The notes under the pieces: generated by a model
What the model saw: the letters and a program-made list of their open reading frames with translations, nothing else
What the model was told of the DNA's origin: nothing
Databases searched by the model: none
Program-made: the position numbers and the translations under genes
From: Pseudomonas leptonychotis
Lineage (GTDB): Bacteria > Pseudomonadota > Gammaproteobacteria > Pseudomonadales > Pseudomonadaceae
Assembly (NCBI RefSeq): GCF_004920405.1
Contig: NZ_RFLV01000003.1
Span: 372,001 to 436,000 of the forward strand
Reading direction: 5' to 3'
Length of the DNA: 64,000 nt
Shown: piece by piece, positions 52,561 through 62,768 of the stretch
Layout of the letters: the number at the start of each line of letters is the position of its first letter
Numbering within the stretch: the first letter of the stretch is position 1

Positions 52561-55500
52561 ATGCCTTTTGCCGCCCTGCTGATCGCCAACCGTGGCGAAA
52601 TCGCCATCCGTATCGCCCGCGCCGCCAGTGAGTTGGGCATCCGCTCGGTCGCCGTGTACGCCGAGGACGACGCCGCCTCCCTGCATGTGCGCCAGGCCGA
52701 CAGCGCCACCGCGCTCAAGGGGCGTGGCGTGCCGGCCTATCTGGATATGGATCAGCTGATCGCCATCGCTCAGGCCGAGGGCTGCGATGCCGTGCACCCG
52801 GGTTACGGCTTTCTCGCCGAGAACGCCGAGTTCGCCCGTCGTTGCCAGGCAGCCGGGCTGTGCTTCATCGGCCCGAGCGCCGAGGTGCTCGAACTGTTTG
52901 GTGACAAAGCCGCTGCGCGCGAATTGGCCGAACGTTGCGCGGTGCCGCTGGTGGCGGGAATCAATCAGGCAATTAACCTGGAACAAGCGCATACCTTTCT
53001 CGCTGAGCATGGTGCAGTGATGCTCAAGGCCCTGGCCGGCGGCGGTGGGCGCGGCATGCGCCCGGTGTTCAATGCTGGCGAGCTGGAAGAAGCCTTTACC
53101 CGCTGCCAGTCCGAAGCCCGCGCCGCCTTCGGCAATGACGCGCTGTATATCGAGCAGCTAGTCAGCCAGGCTCGGCATATCGAAATCCAGGTGCTGGGCG
53201 ATGCCGCGGGCGCTGTCAGCCACCTGTGGGAGCGTGACTGCAGCTTGCAACGCCGCCAGCAGAAGCTGGTGGAAATCGCGCCCAGCCCGGACCTGCCCGC
53301 AACGACCCGCGAGCGCATGATCGAGGCCGCATTAAAATTGGCCAGCGCCGCCCGCTACCAGGGCCTGGGCACCTTCGAATTTCTGCTGAATGCCGAACAC
53401 CCCGAGCACTTCTATTTTATGGAGGCCAACCCGCGCATTCAGGTTGAACACACCGTCACCGAACAGGTGACGGGCGTTGATCTGCTGCACACCCAGCTCA
53501 AGCTCGCCGCCGGCCACTCACTCGCCGATCTCGGCCTGCTGCAACCGCCTGCGCTGAATGGCTGCGCCGTGCAACTGCGCATCAACCTGGAAAGCATGAA
53601 CGCCGACGGCAGCACCCGCCCGGCTGCCGGCACTCTCAGCGCCTACCAACCGCCCAGCGGCCCGGGCTTGCGCGTGGATGGTTATGGCTACCCCGGCTAC
53701 CCGGTCAGCCCAAGCTACGACTCGCTGCTGGCCAAGTTGATCGCCCATGCGCCGGATTACCCAAGCGCCTTGCGCCGCGTCTACCGCGCCCTCTGTGAGT
53801 TCCGCCTGGAAGGCGTCGCCAGCAACCTGCACTTGCTGCAAAACCTGCTGCGCCTGCCGCAAGTGGCGAGCTATGAGCTGACCACGCGCTTTGTCGAAAG
53901 CCACTTGAGCGAACTTCTGGCCGCTCAACCGCAGGCCCATCCGCACCATTTCTTTGCCGCTGCGCAGATGCTGCAACAAACCACCGAGCCGGTAGTAGAC
54001 GCGCCCGCTGGCTGCCTGCCGCTGATCACGACCAGTACAGGGGTAGTGGTCAGCCTGGATGTAGCCGAAGGTGATGCCATTGCCGTCGGCCAGAACATCG
54101 CCGTGCTGGAAGCGATGAAGATGGAGTTTGTGCTCAAGGCCAGCCACAGCGGCATTGTCCGCAAGCTCGCGACGCAAGTCGGCAGCGCGCTGAATGAAGG
54201 CCAGGCGTTGCTGTTTATCGAGCCCGCCGAGGTCGCAGCGGATCACAGCCAGAACGAACAGAGCCTGGACTTGGCGCACATTCGCGCGGACCTGGCCGAA
54301 GTGCTTGAACGCCACGCCATCACCCGCGACGAACGCCGCCCGCAGGCCGTGGCGAAACGCCGTAAAACCGGCCAGCGCACAGTGCGCGAGAACCTCGCCG
54401 ACTTACTCGATGATGGCAGCTTCAATGAATACGGTGCGCTCGCCCTGGCCGCGCAACGCCGGCGCCGCTCGCTGGATGAGCTGATTGAACAAAGCCCGGC
54501 CGATGGCCTGGTCGCCGGCACCGGCACGGTGAATGCCGCACTCTTCGGTGATCACGCCGCACGCTGCATGACCATCGCCTACGACTACACCGTATTCGCC
54601 GGCACCCAAGGCGTGATGAACCACAAGAAAACCGACCGCATGCTCGGCCTCGCGGCGCAGTGGCGCTTGCCGCTGGTGTTGTTCGCCGAAGGCGGTGGCG
54701 GCCGCCCTGGCGACACCGATTTCGTCGGCGTGGCCGGGCTGGACTGCCACACCTTTGTCGGCATGGCCAAGCTCTCCGGTTTGGTGCCGCTGGTGGGCGT
54801 GGTGTCCGGCCGTTGCTTTGCCGGCAACGCCGCCCTGCTCGGCTGCTGTGATGTGATTATTGCCACCGAGAACGCCAGCATCGGCATGGCGGGCCCGGCC
54901 ATGATCGAAGGCGGTGGCCTCGGCAGCTTCAAGCCAGAGCAAGTCGGCCCGGTTAGCGTGCAAGGACCCAACGGCGTGATCGACCTGTTGGTGGCTGACG
55001 AAGCCGAGGCCGTGCGGGTGGCCAAGCAATACCTGAGTTACTTCCAGGGCAGCCTGAGCGACTGGCACTGCACGGACCAACGCCAGCTGCGTCACCTCAT
55101 CCCGGAAAACCGCCTGCGCGTGTATGACATTCGCCAGGTCATCGCCACCCTGGCCGATCGCGACTCGGTGCTGGAACTGCGCCGCCAGTTCGCCCCGGGG
55201 CTGATCACCGCGTTTATCCGCATCGAGGGCAAGCCGTTTGGTCTACTGGCGAATAACCCTGCGCATCTGGGCGGCGCCATCGACGCGGCCGCAGGCGACA
55301 AGGCTGCGCGCTTTATGCAGCTGTGCGATGCCTTCGACATCCCACTGCTGTCACTGTGCGACACCCCAGGCTTTATGGTCGGCCCGGACGCCGAAAAGCA
55401 GGCTACGGTGCGCCATGTGTCGCGCATGTTTATCGCCGCGGCCAGCCTTACAGTGCCCTTCTTCACCGTGGTGCTGCGCAAAGGCTACGGCCTCGGCGCC

Positions 55501-55833
55501 CAGGCCATGGCCGCCGGCAGCTTCCATTCGCCGCTGTTCACCATTGCCTGGCCCAGCGCCGAATTTGGCGCGATGGGCCTGGAAGGTGCGGTGCGCCTGG
55601 GCTTTGCCAAAGAATTAGCGGCTCTCGAAGACCCGACTGAGCGCCAGCACCTGTTCGACAAATTGGTGGCCAAGGCCTACCAGAACGGCAAAGGCATCAA
55701 TATGGCCAGTTTCCTCGAGATTGATGCGGTGATCGACCCCGTGGAAACCCGCGCCTGGCTGCTGCGCGGCCTCAACGCTGCGCCCCGCCCAGCGCCACGT
55801 GAGGGCAAAAAACGCGCAATCGACACCTGGTAA
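52561..55833 (+). CDS. Single-chain biotin-dependent acyl-CoA carboxylase
   Basis: The 1090-residue protein joins all three parts of a carboxylase. Biotin carboxylase occupies about residues 1-450 (ALLIANRGEIAIRIARA, GGGGRGMR, EANPRIQVEHTVTE). The biotin carrier domain has VLEAMKMEF, with the biotinyl Lys at 520. The carboxyltransferase lies at about 590-1070 (GGGRPGDTDF, GRCFAGNAALLGCCD, CDTPGFMVGP, AAASLTVPFFTVVLRKGYGLGAQAMAAGSF). It would carboxylate acetyl-, propionyl- or a longer acyl-CoA. Fused forms of this order are known in Pseudomonas and related bacteria. It stands between ispA and dxs, outside the usual carboxylase operons. Acyl specificity unknown. Confidence 0.9.
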   Translation: MPFAALLIANRGEIAIRIARAASELGIRSVAVYAEDDAASLHVRQADSATALKGRGVPAYLDMDQLIAIAQAEGCDAVHPGYGFLAENAEFARRCQAAGLCFIGPSAEVLELFGDKAAARELAERCAVPLVAGINQAINLEQAHTFLAEHGAVMLKALAGGGGRGMRPVFNAGELEEAFTRCQSEARAAFGNDALYIEQLVSQARHIEIQVLGDAAGAVSHLWERDCSLQRRQQKLVEIAPSPDLPATTRERMIEAALKLASAARYQGLGTFEFLLNAEHPEHFYFMEANPRIQVEHTVTEQVTGVDLLHTQLKLAAGHSLADLGLLQPPALNGCAVQLRINLESMNADGSTRPAAGTLSAYQPPSGPGLRVDGYGYPGYPVSPSYDSLLAKLIAHAPDYPSALRRVYRALCEFRLEGVASNLHLLQNLLRLPQVASYELTTRFVESHLSELLAAQPQAHPHHFFAAAQMLQQTTEPVVDAPAGCLPLITTSTGVVVSLDVAEGDAIAVGQNIAVLEAMKMEFVLKASHSGIVRKLATQVGSALNEGQALLFIEPAEVAADHSQNEQSLDLAHIRADLAEVLERHAITRDERRPQAVAKRRKTGQRTVRENLADLLDDGSFNEYGALALAAQRRRRSLDELIEQSPADGLVAGTGTVNAALFGDHAARCMTIAYDYTVFAGTQGVMNHKKTDRMLGLAAQWRLPLVLFAEGGGGRPGDTDFVGVAGLDCHTFVGMAKLSGLVPLVGVVSGRCFAGNAALLGCCDVIIATENASIGMAGPAMIEGGGLGSFKPEQVGPVSVQGPNGVIDLLVADEAEAVRVAKQYLSYFQGSLSDWHCTDQRQLRHLIPENRLRVYDIRQVIATLADRDSVLELRRQFAPGLITAFIRIEGKPFGLLANNPAHLGGAIDAAAGDKAARFMQLCDAFDIPLLSLCDTPGFMVGPDAEKQATVRHVSRMFIAAASLTVPFFTVVLRKGYGLGAQAMAAGSFHSPLFTIAWPSAEFGAMGLEGAVRLGFAKELAALEDPTERQHLFDKLVAKAYQNGKGINMASFLEIDAVIDPVETRAWLLRGLNAAPRPAPREGKKRAIDTW

Positions 55834-55943
55834 ATCGTCGCAGCGGGGTACCGCCGGTTAGCGCCCTGGCCGAACCATGTTTGGGCAGTTTCCAGCGCTT
55901 CGGGTAAACTGCCGCATCTTTTACACCTATAACGATCTGCCTG

Positions 55944-57845
55944 ATGCCGACGACCTTCCACGAGATTCCCCGTGAACGCCCGCTGACGCCCCTTCTAGAC
56001 CGCGCCAATACGCCGGACGAGCTTCGTCGCTTGGCCGAAGCCGAGCTAGAAACCTTGGCCGACGAGCTGCGCCAGTACCTGCTGTATACGGTCGGGCAGA
56101 CCGGTGGCCATTTCGGTGCGGGCTTGGGCGTCATCGAGCTGACCGTGGCTCTGCATTACGTCTTCGACACCCCCGATGACCGTCTGGTGTGGGATGTAGG
56201 CCATCAAGCCTACCCGCACAAGATCCTTACCGGCCGCCGCGAACAGATGAGCAGCCTGCGCCAGAAGGACGGCGTTGCAGCCTTTCCGCGCCGCAGCGAA
56301 AGTGAGTACGACACCTTTGGCGTTGGCCACTCCAGCACCAGCATCAGTGCCGCACTGGGCATGGCCATCGCCGCGCGCATGCAAGGCAGCAAGCGCAAAT
56401 CGGTCGCGGTAATCGGTGACGGCGCGCTGACCGCCGGCATGGCCTTCGAGGCGCTGAATCACGCCTCTGATGTCAAAGCCAACATGCTGGTGGTGCTGAA
56501 CGACAACGACATGTCGATCTCCAAGAACGTCGGCGGCCTGTCCACCTACCTGGCCAAAATTCTCTCCAGCCGCACCTACGCCAACATGCGCGAAGGCAGC
56601 AAAAAAGTGCTGTCGAAGCTGCCCGGTGCCTGGGAAATAGCCCGTAAAACCGAAGAACACGCCAAAGGCATGCTGGTCTCCGGCACCTTGTTCGAGGAGC
56701 TGGGCTGGAACTACATCGGCCCCATCGACGGCCACGACCTGCCGACCCTGCTGGCCACCCTGCGCAACATGCGCGAACTCGACGGCCCGCAATTCCTGCA
56801 TGTGGTGACCAAAAAGGGCAAGGGCTTCGCCCCGGCCGAGGCCGACCCGATTGGCTACCACGCCATCACCAAGCTGGAACCGATCAAACCGGGGGCCAAC
56901 AGCGCACCGAAGAAACCTAGCGGCCCCAAGTACTCCAGCGTCTTCGGCCAATGGCTGTGCGACATGGCCGCCGAGGACCCGCGCCTGGTCGGTATCACTC
57001 CAGCGATGAAGGAAGGTTCGGACCTGGTGGCGTTCAGCGAACGTTACCCCGAGCGCTATTTCGACGTCGCCATCGCCGAACAGCACGCGGTAACGCTGGC
57101 CGCTGGCATGGCCTGCGACGGCGTGAAGCCGGTGGTGGCGATTTATTCGACCTTCCTACAACGCGCTTACGACCAGTTGATCCACGACGTCGCCGTGCAG
57201 CACCTTGATGTGCTGTTCGCCATCGATCGCGCCGGCCTGGTTGGCGAAGACGGACCGACCCACGCCGGCAGCTTCGACATTGCCTACCTGCGCTGCATCC
57301 CCGGCATGCTGGTGATGACGCCGAGCGATGAGAACGAGCTGCGCCGCATGCTAACCACCGGCCATCTGTTCGACGGCCCGGCAGCAGTGCGCTACCCGCG
57401 CGGCAGCGGCCCGAATGCCGCCATCGAGTCAGGCCTCGCACCACTGGAAATCGGCAAGGGCATCATTCGTCGCCAAGGCAGCAAAACGGCACTTCTAGTG
57501 TTCGGCGTGCAGTTGAATGAGGCGCTGAAAGTCGCCGAGGCTCTCGACGCCAGCGTGGTGGATATGCGCTTCGTCAAACCACTGGACGAAGCCCTGGTGC
57601 GTCAGCTCGCGGCCAGTCACGAGCTGCTGGTCACGGTTGAAGAGAACAGCGTAATGGGAGGTGCCGGCAGTGCCGTCAGCGAATTCCTCGCCCATGCTGG
57701 CATCCTCAAACCGGTGCTGCACCTGGGCCTGCCTGATTACTACGTTGAGCACGCCAAGCCTGCACAGATGCTGGCCGAATGTGGGCTGGATGCTGCCGGG
57801 ATAGAGGCAGCTGTACGCGAGCGCCTCAGCACGCTGCCTGCATGA
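55944..57845 (+). CDS. dxs: 1-deoxy-D-xylulose-5-phosphate synthase
   Basis: The 633-residue thiamine-diphosphate enzyme joins pyruvate and glyceraldehyde 3-phosphate, the first step of the MEP isoprenoid pathway, and the product also feeds thiamine and pyridoxal synthesis. Motifs: [27 protein letters not shown], the cofactor motif [17 protein letters not shown]...NDND (about 155-185), and the transketolase central [13 protein letters not shown]. The start [21 protein letters not shown] matches known pseudomonad Dxs starts. It works upstream of ispA. A terminator follows. Confidence 0.97.
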   Translation: MPTTFHEIPRERPLTPLLDRANTPDELRRLAEAELETLADELRQYLLYTVGQTGGHFGAGLGVIELTVALHYVFDTPDDRLVWDVGHQAYPHKILTGRREQMSSLRQKDGVAAFPRRSESEYDTFGVGHSSTSISAALGMAIAARMQGSKRKSVAVIGDGALTAGMAFEALNHASDVKANMLVVLNDNDMSISKNVGGLSTYLAKILSSRTYANMREGSKKVLSKLPGAWEIARKTEEHAKGMLVSGTLFEELGWNYIGPIDGHDLPTLLATLRNMRELDGPQFLHVVTKKGKGFAPAEADPIGYHAITKLEPIKPGANSAPKKPSGPKYSSVFGQWLCDMAAEDPRLVGITPAMKEGSDLVAFSERYPERYFDVAIAEQHAVTLAAGMACDGVKPVVAIYSTFLQRAYDQLIHDVAVQHLDVLFAIDRAGLVGEDGPTHAGSFDIAYLRCIPGMLVMTPSDENELRRMLTTGHLFDGPAAVRYPRGSGPNAAIESGLAPLEIGKGIIRRQGSKTALLVFGVQLNEALKVAEALDASVVDMRFVKPLDEALVRQLAASHELLVTVEENSVMGGAGSAVSEFLAHAGILKPVLHLGLPDYYVEHAKPAQMLAECGLDAAGIEAAVRERLSTLPA

Positions 57846-57892
57846 GCACCGCTCATCCAAACCTGATTCTTGCTTGCTTGTAATTCATCCAA

Positions 57893-57918
57893 CCGCGCAT
57901 TAAGGTGCGCGGCGTTTT
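57893..57918 (+). terminator. Intrinsic terminator of dxs
   Basis: CCGCGCA-TTAAGG-TGCGCGG followed by CGTTTT: a 7-bp GC stem, short loop and T-run, 48 bp after the dxs stop codon and just before the cobalamin riboswitch. Confidence 0.75.
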
Positions 57919-57928
57919 ACTTCCGCCA

Positions 57929-58110
57929 AGGTGCGCCCTTCTTAGTGAAGCGGCGTTAAACGGGAAGCCGGTGCGCTCTTAACAGCCAACCCGGCGCTGC
58001 CCCCGCAACGGTAATCGACCGCAGAGCCATTCTGCACGCAGCCTAATAAACCACTGGCGCAATCCGGGAAGGTGAAGCTGCACATGTCGAGAGCCCGGAG
58101 ACCGGCCTTG
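57929..58110 (+). ncRNA. Cobalamin riboswitch
   Basis: The leader of the TonB receptor gene holds the conserved parts of the cobalamin riboswitch in order: GGGAAGCCGGTG (57962-57973), the B12 box GCTGCCCCCGCAACGGTAA (57996-58014), CCACTGG, then GGGAAGG, and the closing GCCCGGAGACCGGCC (58093-58107). It binds adenosylcobalamin and, when filled, should block expression of the receptor. The ribosome site of the receptor gene (GAGGA) is about 100 nt downstream. Confidence 0.96.
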
Positions 58111-58224
58111 CTGGATGTGACTGGTGTTGCGGAGGGCATCACCGTCAAGCTCAGGCTGCGTTTGCGCGCGCCCGTTCTTGCCCCTGCCCTCCTCAAAAGT
58201 GTTGTGTCTTTTGAGGAATATCAC

Positions 58225-60105
58225 ATGAAGTTGTCCCGTATTGCTTTGGCTGTGGCGCTGACGCCGCTGGCTGCCCACGCTGACCAAACCAGCATCCGCG
58301 AGGTGCAGCCGTTGGTTGTGACCTCTGGACGGCATGCCGAACCGATTGAGCAGGTGACAGCGGCTACCACGGTATTTACCCGCAAAGACATTGAGCGCCT
58401 GCAAGTTCGTAGCGTGGCCGAGCTGCTTGAGCGAGTACCGGGCGTCAGTGTCAGCCGTACCGGCGGCGCAGGCAGCCAGACGGGCCTGTTCGTGCGGGGT
58501 ACTTCGACCGCGCAAACCCTGATCCTGGTGGATGGCCAGCGTATTGCCGCCGCGTCCAGCGGCACCAGCAGCCTGGAGTTTCTCAGCCCCGAGCAGATCG
58601 AGCGCGTTGAAGTTGTGCGCGGCGCGCGCTCAGCGCTCTATGGCTCGGATGCCATCGGCGGGGTCGTGCAAATCTTCACCCGCCAAGGCAGCGGCGACGG
58701 GCTCAAGCCCTACGTGCGCCTGGGCGCCGGCAGCAACCAAACCTTCGAACGCAGCCTTGGTGTATCCGGCGGCGACGCGTACACCCGCTTTAACCTGGGC
58801 GCGGTACTCGATGAAACCCAAGGGATCGACGCCACACGCGACAACTTCGGCGCCAATAGCGATGACGACGCCTACCGCAATAAGTCGCTGACGCTGAACC
58901 TTTCGCACCGCTTCAATGACGACTTGAAAGTGGGTTTCAGCGCGCTCGATCAGCGCGGCCAGGCCGAGTTTGAAGACCTTTTCAGCACCTCGCTGCCGAC
59001 CACAGATTTTCGGCTCAGCAGCCTCTCCAGCTATATCGACGCCAACCTCAACGACACGTGGAATAGCCGCCTGGAAATTGGCCACAGCGAGGACAAACGC
59101 GACACCGGCAACGATCAACCGCAAGCCAGTAGCGATGCGTTTTACAGTTTCAACACCTACCGCGACTCAGCCAACTGGGTAAACACCCTGACCCTCAACG
59201 ACCGCCACGAAGTACTGCTGGGTGCCGATTGGTATGAGGACCGCGTGAGTGGCAGCGAAAACTTCAATGAGGTGTCGCGCTGGAACCAGGCCGCATTTGT
59301 TCAGCACCGCTACAAGGCCGACGCGTTCTCGACCGAGCTGGGCCTGCGGCATGACAAAAACCAGCAGTTCGGCAGTAAGAACAGCTGGAACGCCGCGCTG
59401 ACGGTGCCCTTCAACGACGACAACGATTTGATCCTGTCCTACAGCGAAGGCTTCCGCGCCCCTACCTTCAACGACCTGTACTACCCCGATTTCTGTTTCG
59501 GCGGCTTTTGCTCCGCGAGCGCCAACCCTGACCTGAAACCGGAAACATCCAAAAGCTACGAAGCCCAATGGCGCAGCCGTTACAGCGAAACCGGCGCGCT
59601 GGAACTTTCGCTCTACCGCATCGACCTGCAAGACGCGATTGTGCTCGACCAGAACTTCATTCCGCAGAACGTGCAGACCGCCCGCATCAATGGCGTCGAG
59701 GCGGCGCTCAAACAGGAGCTGTATGGCTGGCAGGCCAACCTGGCACTTGCTTTGATCGACCCGCGCGATCGTGACACTGGCCACACCCTCACACGCCGCG
59801 CCAAACGTACGCTGAGCCTGGATATCGATCGGCCATTCGGTGAATTTGCAGTGGGTGCCAGCTGGCGCGCCGTAAGTGGCCGCTATGACGATGCTGAGAA
59901 CACCCGCGAATTGGCCGGCTATGGCCTGCTGAGCCTGCGCGGCAAGTGGCACGCCAGTCAGGAAGTGGCCTTCGACCTGAAACTCAACAACCTCTTCGAC
60001 CAGGACTATGCCGAAGCGACTTACAGCACAAGCAACGGCCGCTTCGGCTACAACAGCGAAGGCCGCACCGCGCTGTTTGCCGTGACCTGGACACCTCAAC
60101 TCTGA
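58225..60105 (+). CDS. btuB: TonB-dependent cobalamin receptor (BtuB type)
   Basis: Start ATG 58225 has GAGGA upstream and gives 626 residues; earlier in-frame codons lie within the riboswitch. A signal peptide (cut near AHA-D) is followed by a TonB-box-like segment (VQPLVVTSGR). A plug domain (VRSVAELLERVPGVSVSRTGGAGSQTGLFVRG, VEVVRGARSALYGSDAIGGVVQIFTR) and a 22-strand barrel ending in FAVTWTPQL come next. The riboswitch upstream and the BtuF gene opposite make cobalamin the substrate with good confidence. Cobalamin is needed by EutBC of this window. A terminator follows. Confidence 0.93.
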   Translation: MKLSRIALAVALTPLAAHADQTSIREVQPLVVTSGRHAEPIEQVTAATTVFTRKDIERLQVRSVAELLERVPGVSVSRTGGAGSQTGLFVRGTSTAQTLILVDGQRIAAASSGTSSLEFLSPEQIERVEVVRGARSALYGSDAIGGVVQIFTRQGSGDGLKPYVRLGAGSNQTFERSLGVSGGDAYTRFNLGAVLDETQGIDATRDNFGANSDDDAYRNKSLTLNLSHRFNDDLKVGFSALDQRGQAEFEDLFSTSLPTTDFRLSSLSSYIDANLNDTWNSRLEIGHSEDKRDTGNDQPQASSDAFYSFNTYRDSANWVNTLTLNDRHEVLLGADWYEDRVSGSENFNEVSRWNQAAFVQHRYKADAFSTELGLRHDKNQQFGSKNSWNAALTVPFNDDNDLILSYSEGFRAPTFNDLYYPDFCFGGFCSASANPDLKPETSKSYEAQWRSRYSETGALELSLYRIDLQDAIVLDQNFIPQNVQTARINGVEAALKQELYGWQANLALALIDPRDRDTGHTLTRRAKRTLSLDIDRPFGEFAVGASWRAVSGRYDDAENTRELAGYGLLSLRGKWHASQEVAFDLKLNNLFDQDYAEATYSTSNGRFGYNSEGRTALFAVTWTPQL

Positions 60106-60128
60106 GGTATTGCCTGCAGCGTGAACTG

Positions 60129-60155
60129 AAGCCTCGCACACTGCGGGGCTTTTTA
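60129..60155 (+). terminator. Terminator of btuB
   Basis: AAGCCTCGC-ACACT-GCGGGGCTT with one G-T pair, followed by TTTTATT, 23 bp after the stop codon. It also reaches the end of the convergent btuF gene. Confidence 0.85.
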
Positions 60156-60947
60156 TTGGGCGTTGGCGAGCACCTGACACAGGCGCTCGGTGGCCGCCAG
60201 CATCTGAAAGCTGGGGCGCTCCAGGCCCGCATCAGGCACCAACCACAGCTGCTCACGCGCAACCGCCGTCACGCCTGGCCAGATGCGCCAGGCGTCCAAC
60301 TGCCCTTGCTCACCGGCCAGAATCACCTCGGGGTTCGCTTGCAGCACCGCCTCCACACTCACCTGCGGCGCGGGCAAGGTGAGCTCGGCAAAGACATTTT
60401 CAGCCCCACAAATACGCAGGGCGTCACTGATAATCTGCTGACCGCCGATGGTGTACAGCGGCACATTCCAGACCTGATAAAACAGCCGTAGAGGCTGATC
60501 GCGATGGTAACGCTGGCTCAGCCGGGCAAGCCCGGCGCTGAACGCGCGCTGCAGTTTCTGCCCCTGCTCGATACGGCCAATACGCGCACCTATTTCGGCA
60601 AACTGCTGCTCCAGGTCGGCCAGCTTGCGCGGCTCGGCGATCAACAAGGGAATACCTAGGCGCCGTAACTGCTGCTGCTGCGCCTTGCTGATGCTGTCCG
60701 GCCAGAGCAACACCAGGTCGGGTTGCAGCGCCAGCAGGCTTTCCATTTCCAGTTGACCATAACGCCCAACGGAGGGCAGCTGCGCAACTGCCGCAGGGCG
60801 CTCACCACCATCCAGCACGCCGACCAATAGATCGTCAGCTTCGAGTTCCAACATGATTTCAGTGAGCGAGGGTGCCAGGCTGACCACGCGTTCCGCCGCC
60901 ACCCCGGGCCAGGCCAGCAGCAACAAGCAGAAAGTGAGCGCGCGCAT
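60153..60947 (-). CDS. btuF: Periplasmic cobalamin-binding protein (BtuF type)
   Basis: The 264-residue product has a signal peptide ([19 protein letters not shown]) and a class III binding-protein fold: RVVSLAPSLTEIMLELEADDLLVGV, SVGRYGQLEMESLLALQPDLVLLW, and a long linking helix. It should hand cobalamin to a BtuCD ABC importer, which is not in the window. Its ATG overlaps the stop of the upstream membrane-protein gene (TGATG). It is convergent with btuB, whose product delivers cobalamin to the periplasm. Confidence 0.88.
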   Translation of the reverse strand: MRALTFCLLLLAWPGVAAERVVSLAPSLTEIMLELEADDLLVGVLDGGERPAAVAQLPSVGRYGQLEMESLLALQPDLVLLWPDSISKAQQQQLRRLGIPLLIAEPRKLADLEQQFAEIGARIGRIEQGQKLQRAFSAGLARLSQRYHRDQPLRLFYQVWNVPLYTIGGQQIISDALRICGAENVFAELTLPAPQVSVEAVLQANPEVILAGEQGQLDAWRIWPGVTAVAREQLWLVPDAGLERPSFQMLAATERLCQVLANAQ

Positions 60948-61363
60948 CAGCCGAGTTGGTGAGGAATACGATAAAGGTACATCAGCACGAGACTGGAAAT
61001 TGCGAGGAGGATCAGTGGAATCGCCTCCAACCCGGCGAATAGTGCGATAGCTGCAATCCAGGCAGGCAGGGCCGCACCGAGAAATGCCAGGCGTCGCACC
61101 CGCGCCAGCTCAAGCCAAGCATCGTGTTCGGCCGGCGTATCCAGGGCTTTTTCTGTGGCCACCAGCGCACGCTTATAGGTGCTGAACAGCGGCAAGCTGA
61201 CAAACATCGAGGCCAGCCCTGCGATAAAAAGCGGCATGGTCAGCAACCCCGGTTGCTGACCCGCGCCAAACAGCAGGTTGAGCACAAACAATGGCAGCAG
61301 AGCCGCAGCCAGTTGCCGCCACCACTCCAGCGCCAGCCGCCGGCGCACCTCACTGCGTTTCAC
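60947..61363 (-). CDS. Small membrane protein between ribA and btuF
   Basis: The 138-residue product has four likely helices: two near [18 protein letters not shown] and [21 protein letters not shown], and two near [21 protein letters not shown] and [17 protein letters not shown]. They are joined by a charged middle ([29 protein letters not shown]). The gene overlaps ribA (ATGA) and btuF (TGATG), so all three are translated together. The position matches PA4046, a hypothetical protein. Function unknown. Confidence 0.8.
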   Translation of the reverse strand: MKRSEVRRRLALEWWRQLAAALLPLFVLNLLFGAGQQPGLLTMPLFIAGLASMFVSLPLFSTYKRALVATEKALDTPAEHDAWLELARVRRLAFLGAALPAWIAAIALFAGLEAIPLILLAISSLVLMYLYRIPHQLG

Positions 61364-61980
61364 AGACTTTCCTCAACCTCGCCCTGATGCAAGCTGCCGA
61401 GCATATGCCCAAGCTTGCCGGCTTTGGTCGCCAGGTATTTTTGGTTGTGCGGGTTGTGGTCGATTTGCAGCGGCACGCGGGTCGCCACATTGATGCCCAT
61501 GTCACCCAGTGCTTTGACCTTGCGCGGGTTGTTGGTCATCAGTTTGAGCTGCGAAACACCCAGGTGATCGAGCATCGGCAAGCAGATCGCATAATCGCGC
61601 TGATCAGCGCCGAAGCCTAAACGCTCATTGGCCTCGACGGTATCGGCACCGCCGTCCTGCAACTCATAGGCGCGAATTTTGTTCAGCAGACCGATGCCGC
61701 GGCCCTCCTGGCGTAGGTAGAGCAATACGCCCCGGCCTTCGCTGGCAATCGCACGCAGCGCCGCTTCGAGCTGAAAGCCGCAGTCACAGCGCAGGCTGAA
61801 CAGTGCGTCGCCAGTCAGGCATTCGGAGTGCAAACGGCCCAGCACGGGCGCGCCATCCGCCACTTCACCAAAGGTCAGGGCAACGTGCTCCTTGCCTGTG
61901 GCTTCTTCAAGGAAGCCATGCATGGTGAACACGCCAAAGGGCGTAGGCAGCTGGGAGGCGGCGACAAAAACGACGGACAC
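61360..61980 (-). CDS. ribA: GTP cyclohydrolase II
   Basis: Start GTG 61980 follows AGGAG by 7 bases, giving 206 residues. The enzyme opens GTP to the pyrimidine precursor of riboflavin. Zinc-binding cysteines are in [21 protein letters not shown], and the catalytic region is [23 protein letters not shown], with the late LMTNNPRKV. It is a stand-alone RibA. It is overlapped by the membrane-protein gene and leads the three-gene operon ending in btuF. Confidence 0.97.
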   Translation of the reverse strand: MSVVFVAASQLPTPFGVFTMHGFLEEATGKEHVALTFGEVADGAPVLGRLHSECLTGDALFSLRCDCGFQLEAALRAIASEGRGVLLYLRQEGRGIGLLNKIRAYELQDGGADTVEANERLGFGADQRDYAICLPMLDHLGVSQLKLMTNNPRKVKALGDMGINVATRVPLQIDHNPHNQKYLATKAGKLGHMLGSLHQGEVEESL

Positions 61981-62103
61981 CGGATGCTCCTAAAGAGGAA
62001 ATGGGCAGGAAGAAACAGGCCGGTATTGTAACAGCAGGCCCTGACTGTCGCTTAGCCTGAATTACTGATGATAAAGATCAAGCCAGCGCAAAGTGTCGCC
62101 GCG

Positions 62104-62751
62104 CTAGTGCTTGGACTCCAGCACCAGCACATCCTGTTCGACCTTCCAGCCCACTCGGCTCAAAAAGCTCATGCCAAGCAAGGCCTCGGTAGGCGAGCTG
62201 CCTTCCAGCACCACGGCGTCCACGCCCAGCACTTCCAGCTCGCCCAGCTTGACTCGGTCCAGCTTCACCCGCCAACCGCGCGCAGTGCCGCTGGCGGTGC
62301 TGACCTGCAACGGTGATCCGACCACCCGGTAATCGATACCCAGGCGGCGCGCATGCTCGTCATTCAAGGCCACCGAGGTGGCGCCGGTGTCCACCAGAAA
62401 CTGGATGGACTGGCTATTGATAGAGCCTGCCACCCAGTAGTGCCCGCCAATACCTTTGGCCACGCTAAGCTGCTTCTTCTGCGCCTCGGCAAAGCCATCG
62501 CTGTACTCACGACTCAGGCTGTAGCTGCGCTCAACACCGTCGACGCGCAAGACCGCGCCACGGCTATCGGCACTGACCACCGTCACCCCGCCTGGGCCAG
62601 CCTGGCCGACCTTGACCAGCTTGCGCTGACCATCAACATTTAATACAGCAGCTCCCGGAAACAGGCCCACGACCCGCACCTGGGTAGCCGCCATCAGCCA
62701 ACTGCTGAGTAGCAGCGACACGCTCAACAACATTACTTTCAAGGCGTACAT
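62104..62751 (-). CDS. Exported retropepsin-like aspartic protease
   Basis: Start ATG 62751 gives 215 residues; a GTG four codons earlier is possible. A signal peptide (MYALKVMLLSVSLLLSSWLMAA) precedes an N-terminal beta segment. The retropepsin-like domain has the active site FLVDTGATSVALNDEHARRLGI (Asp at about 125) and a later EALLGMSFLSRVGWKVEQD. It is of the clan AA TIGR02281 type, a group of periplasmic or membrane-linked proteases that probably work as dimers. Substrates are not known. It follows the solute-binding protein gene with 17 bp between. Confidence 0.88.
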   Translation of the reverse strand: MYALKVMLLSVSLLLSSWLMAATQVRVVGLFPGAAVLNVDGQRKLVKVGQAGPGGVTVVSADSRGAVLRVDGVERSYSLSREYSDGFAEAQKKQLSVAKGIGGHYWVAGSINSQSIQFLVDTGATSVALNDEHARRLGIDYRVVGSPLQVSTASGTARGWRVKLDRVKLGELEVLGVDAVVLEGSSPTEALLGMSFLSRVGWKVEQDVLVLESKH

Positions 62752-62768
62752 GGCGCGTCTCACACAAG

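Noticed and set aside
58072..58224. Longer start of the BtuB-type receptor
   Set aside because: The upstream in-frame codons lie in the cobalamin riboswitch; ATG 58225 has a ribosome site and begins a signal peptide.
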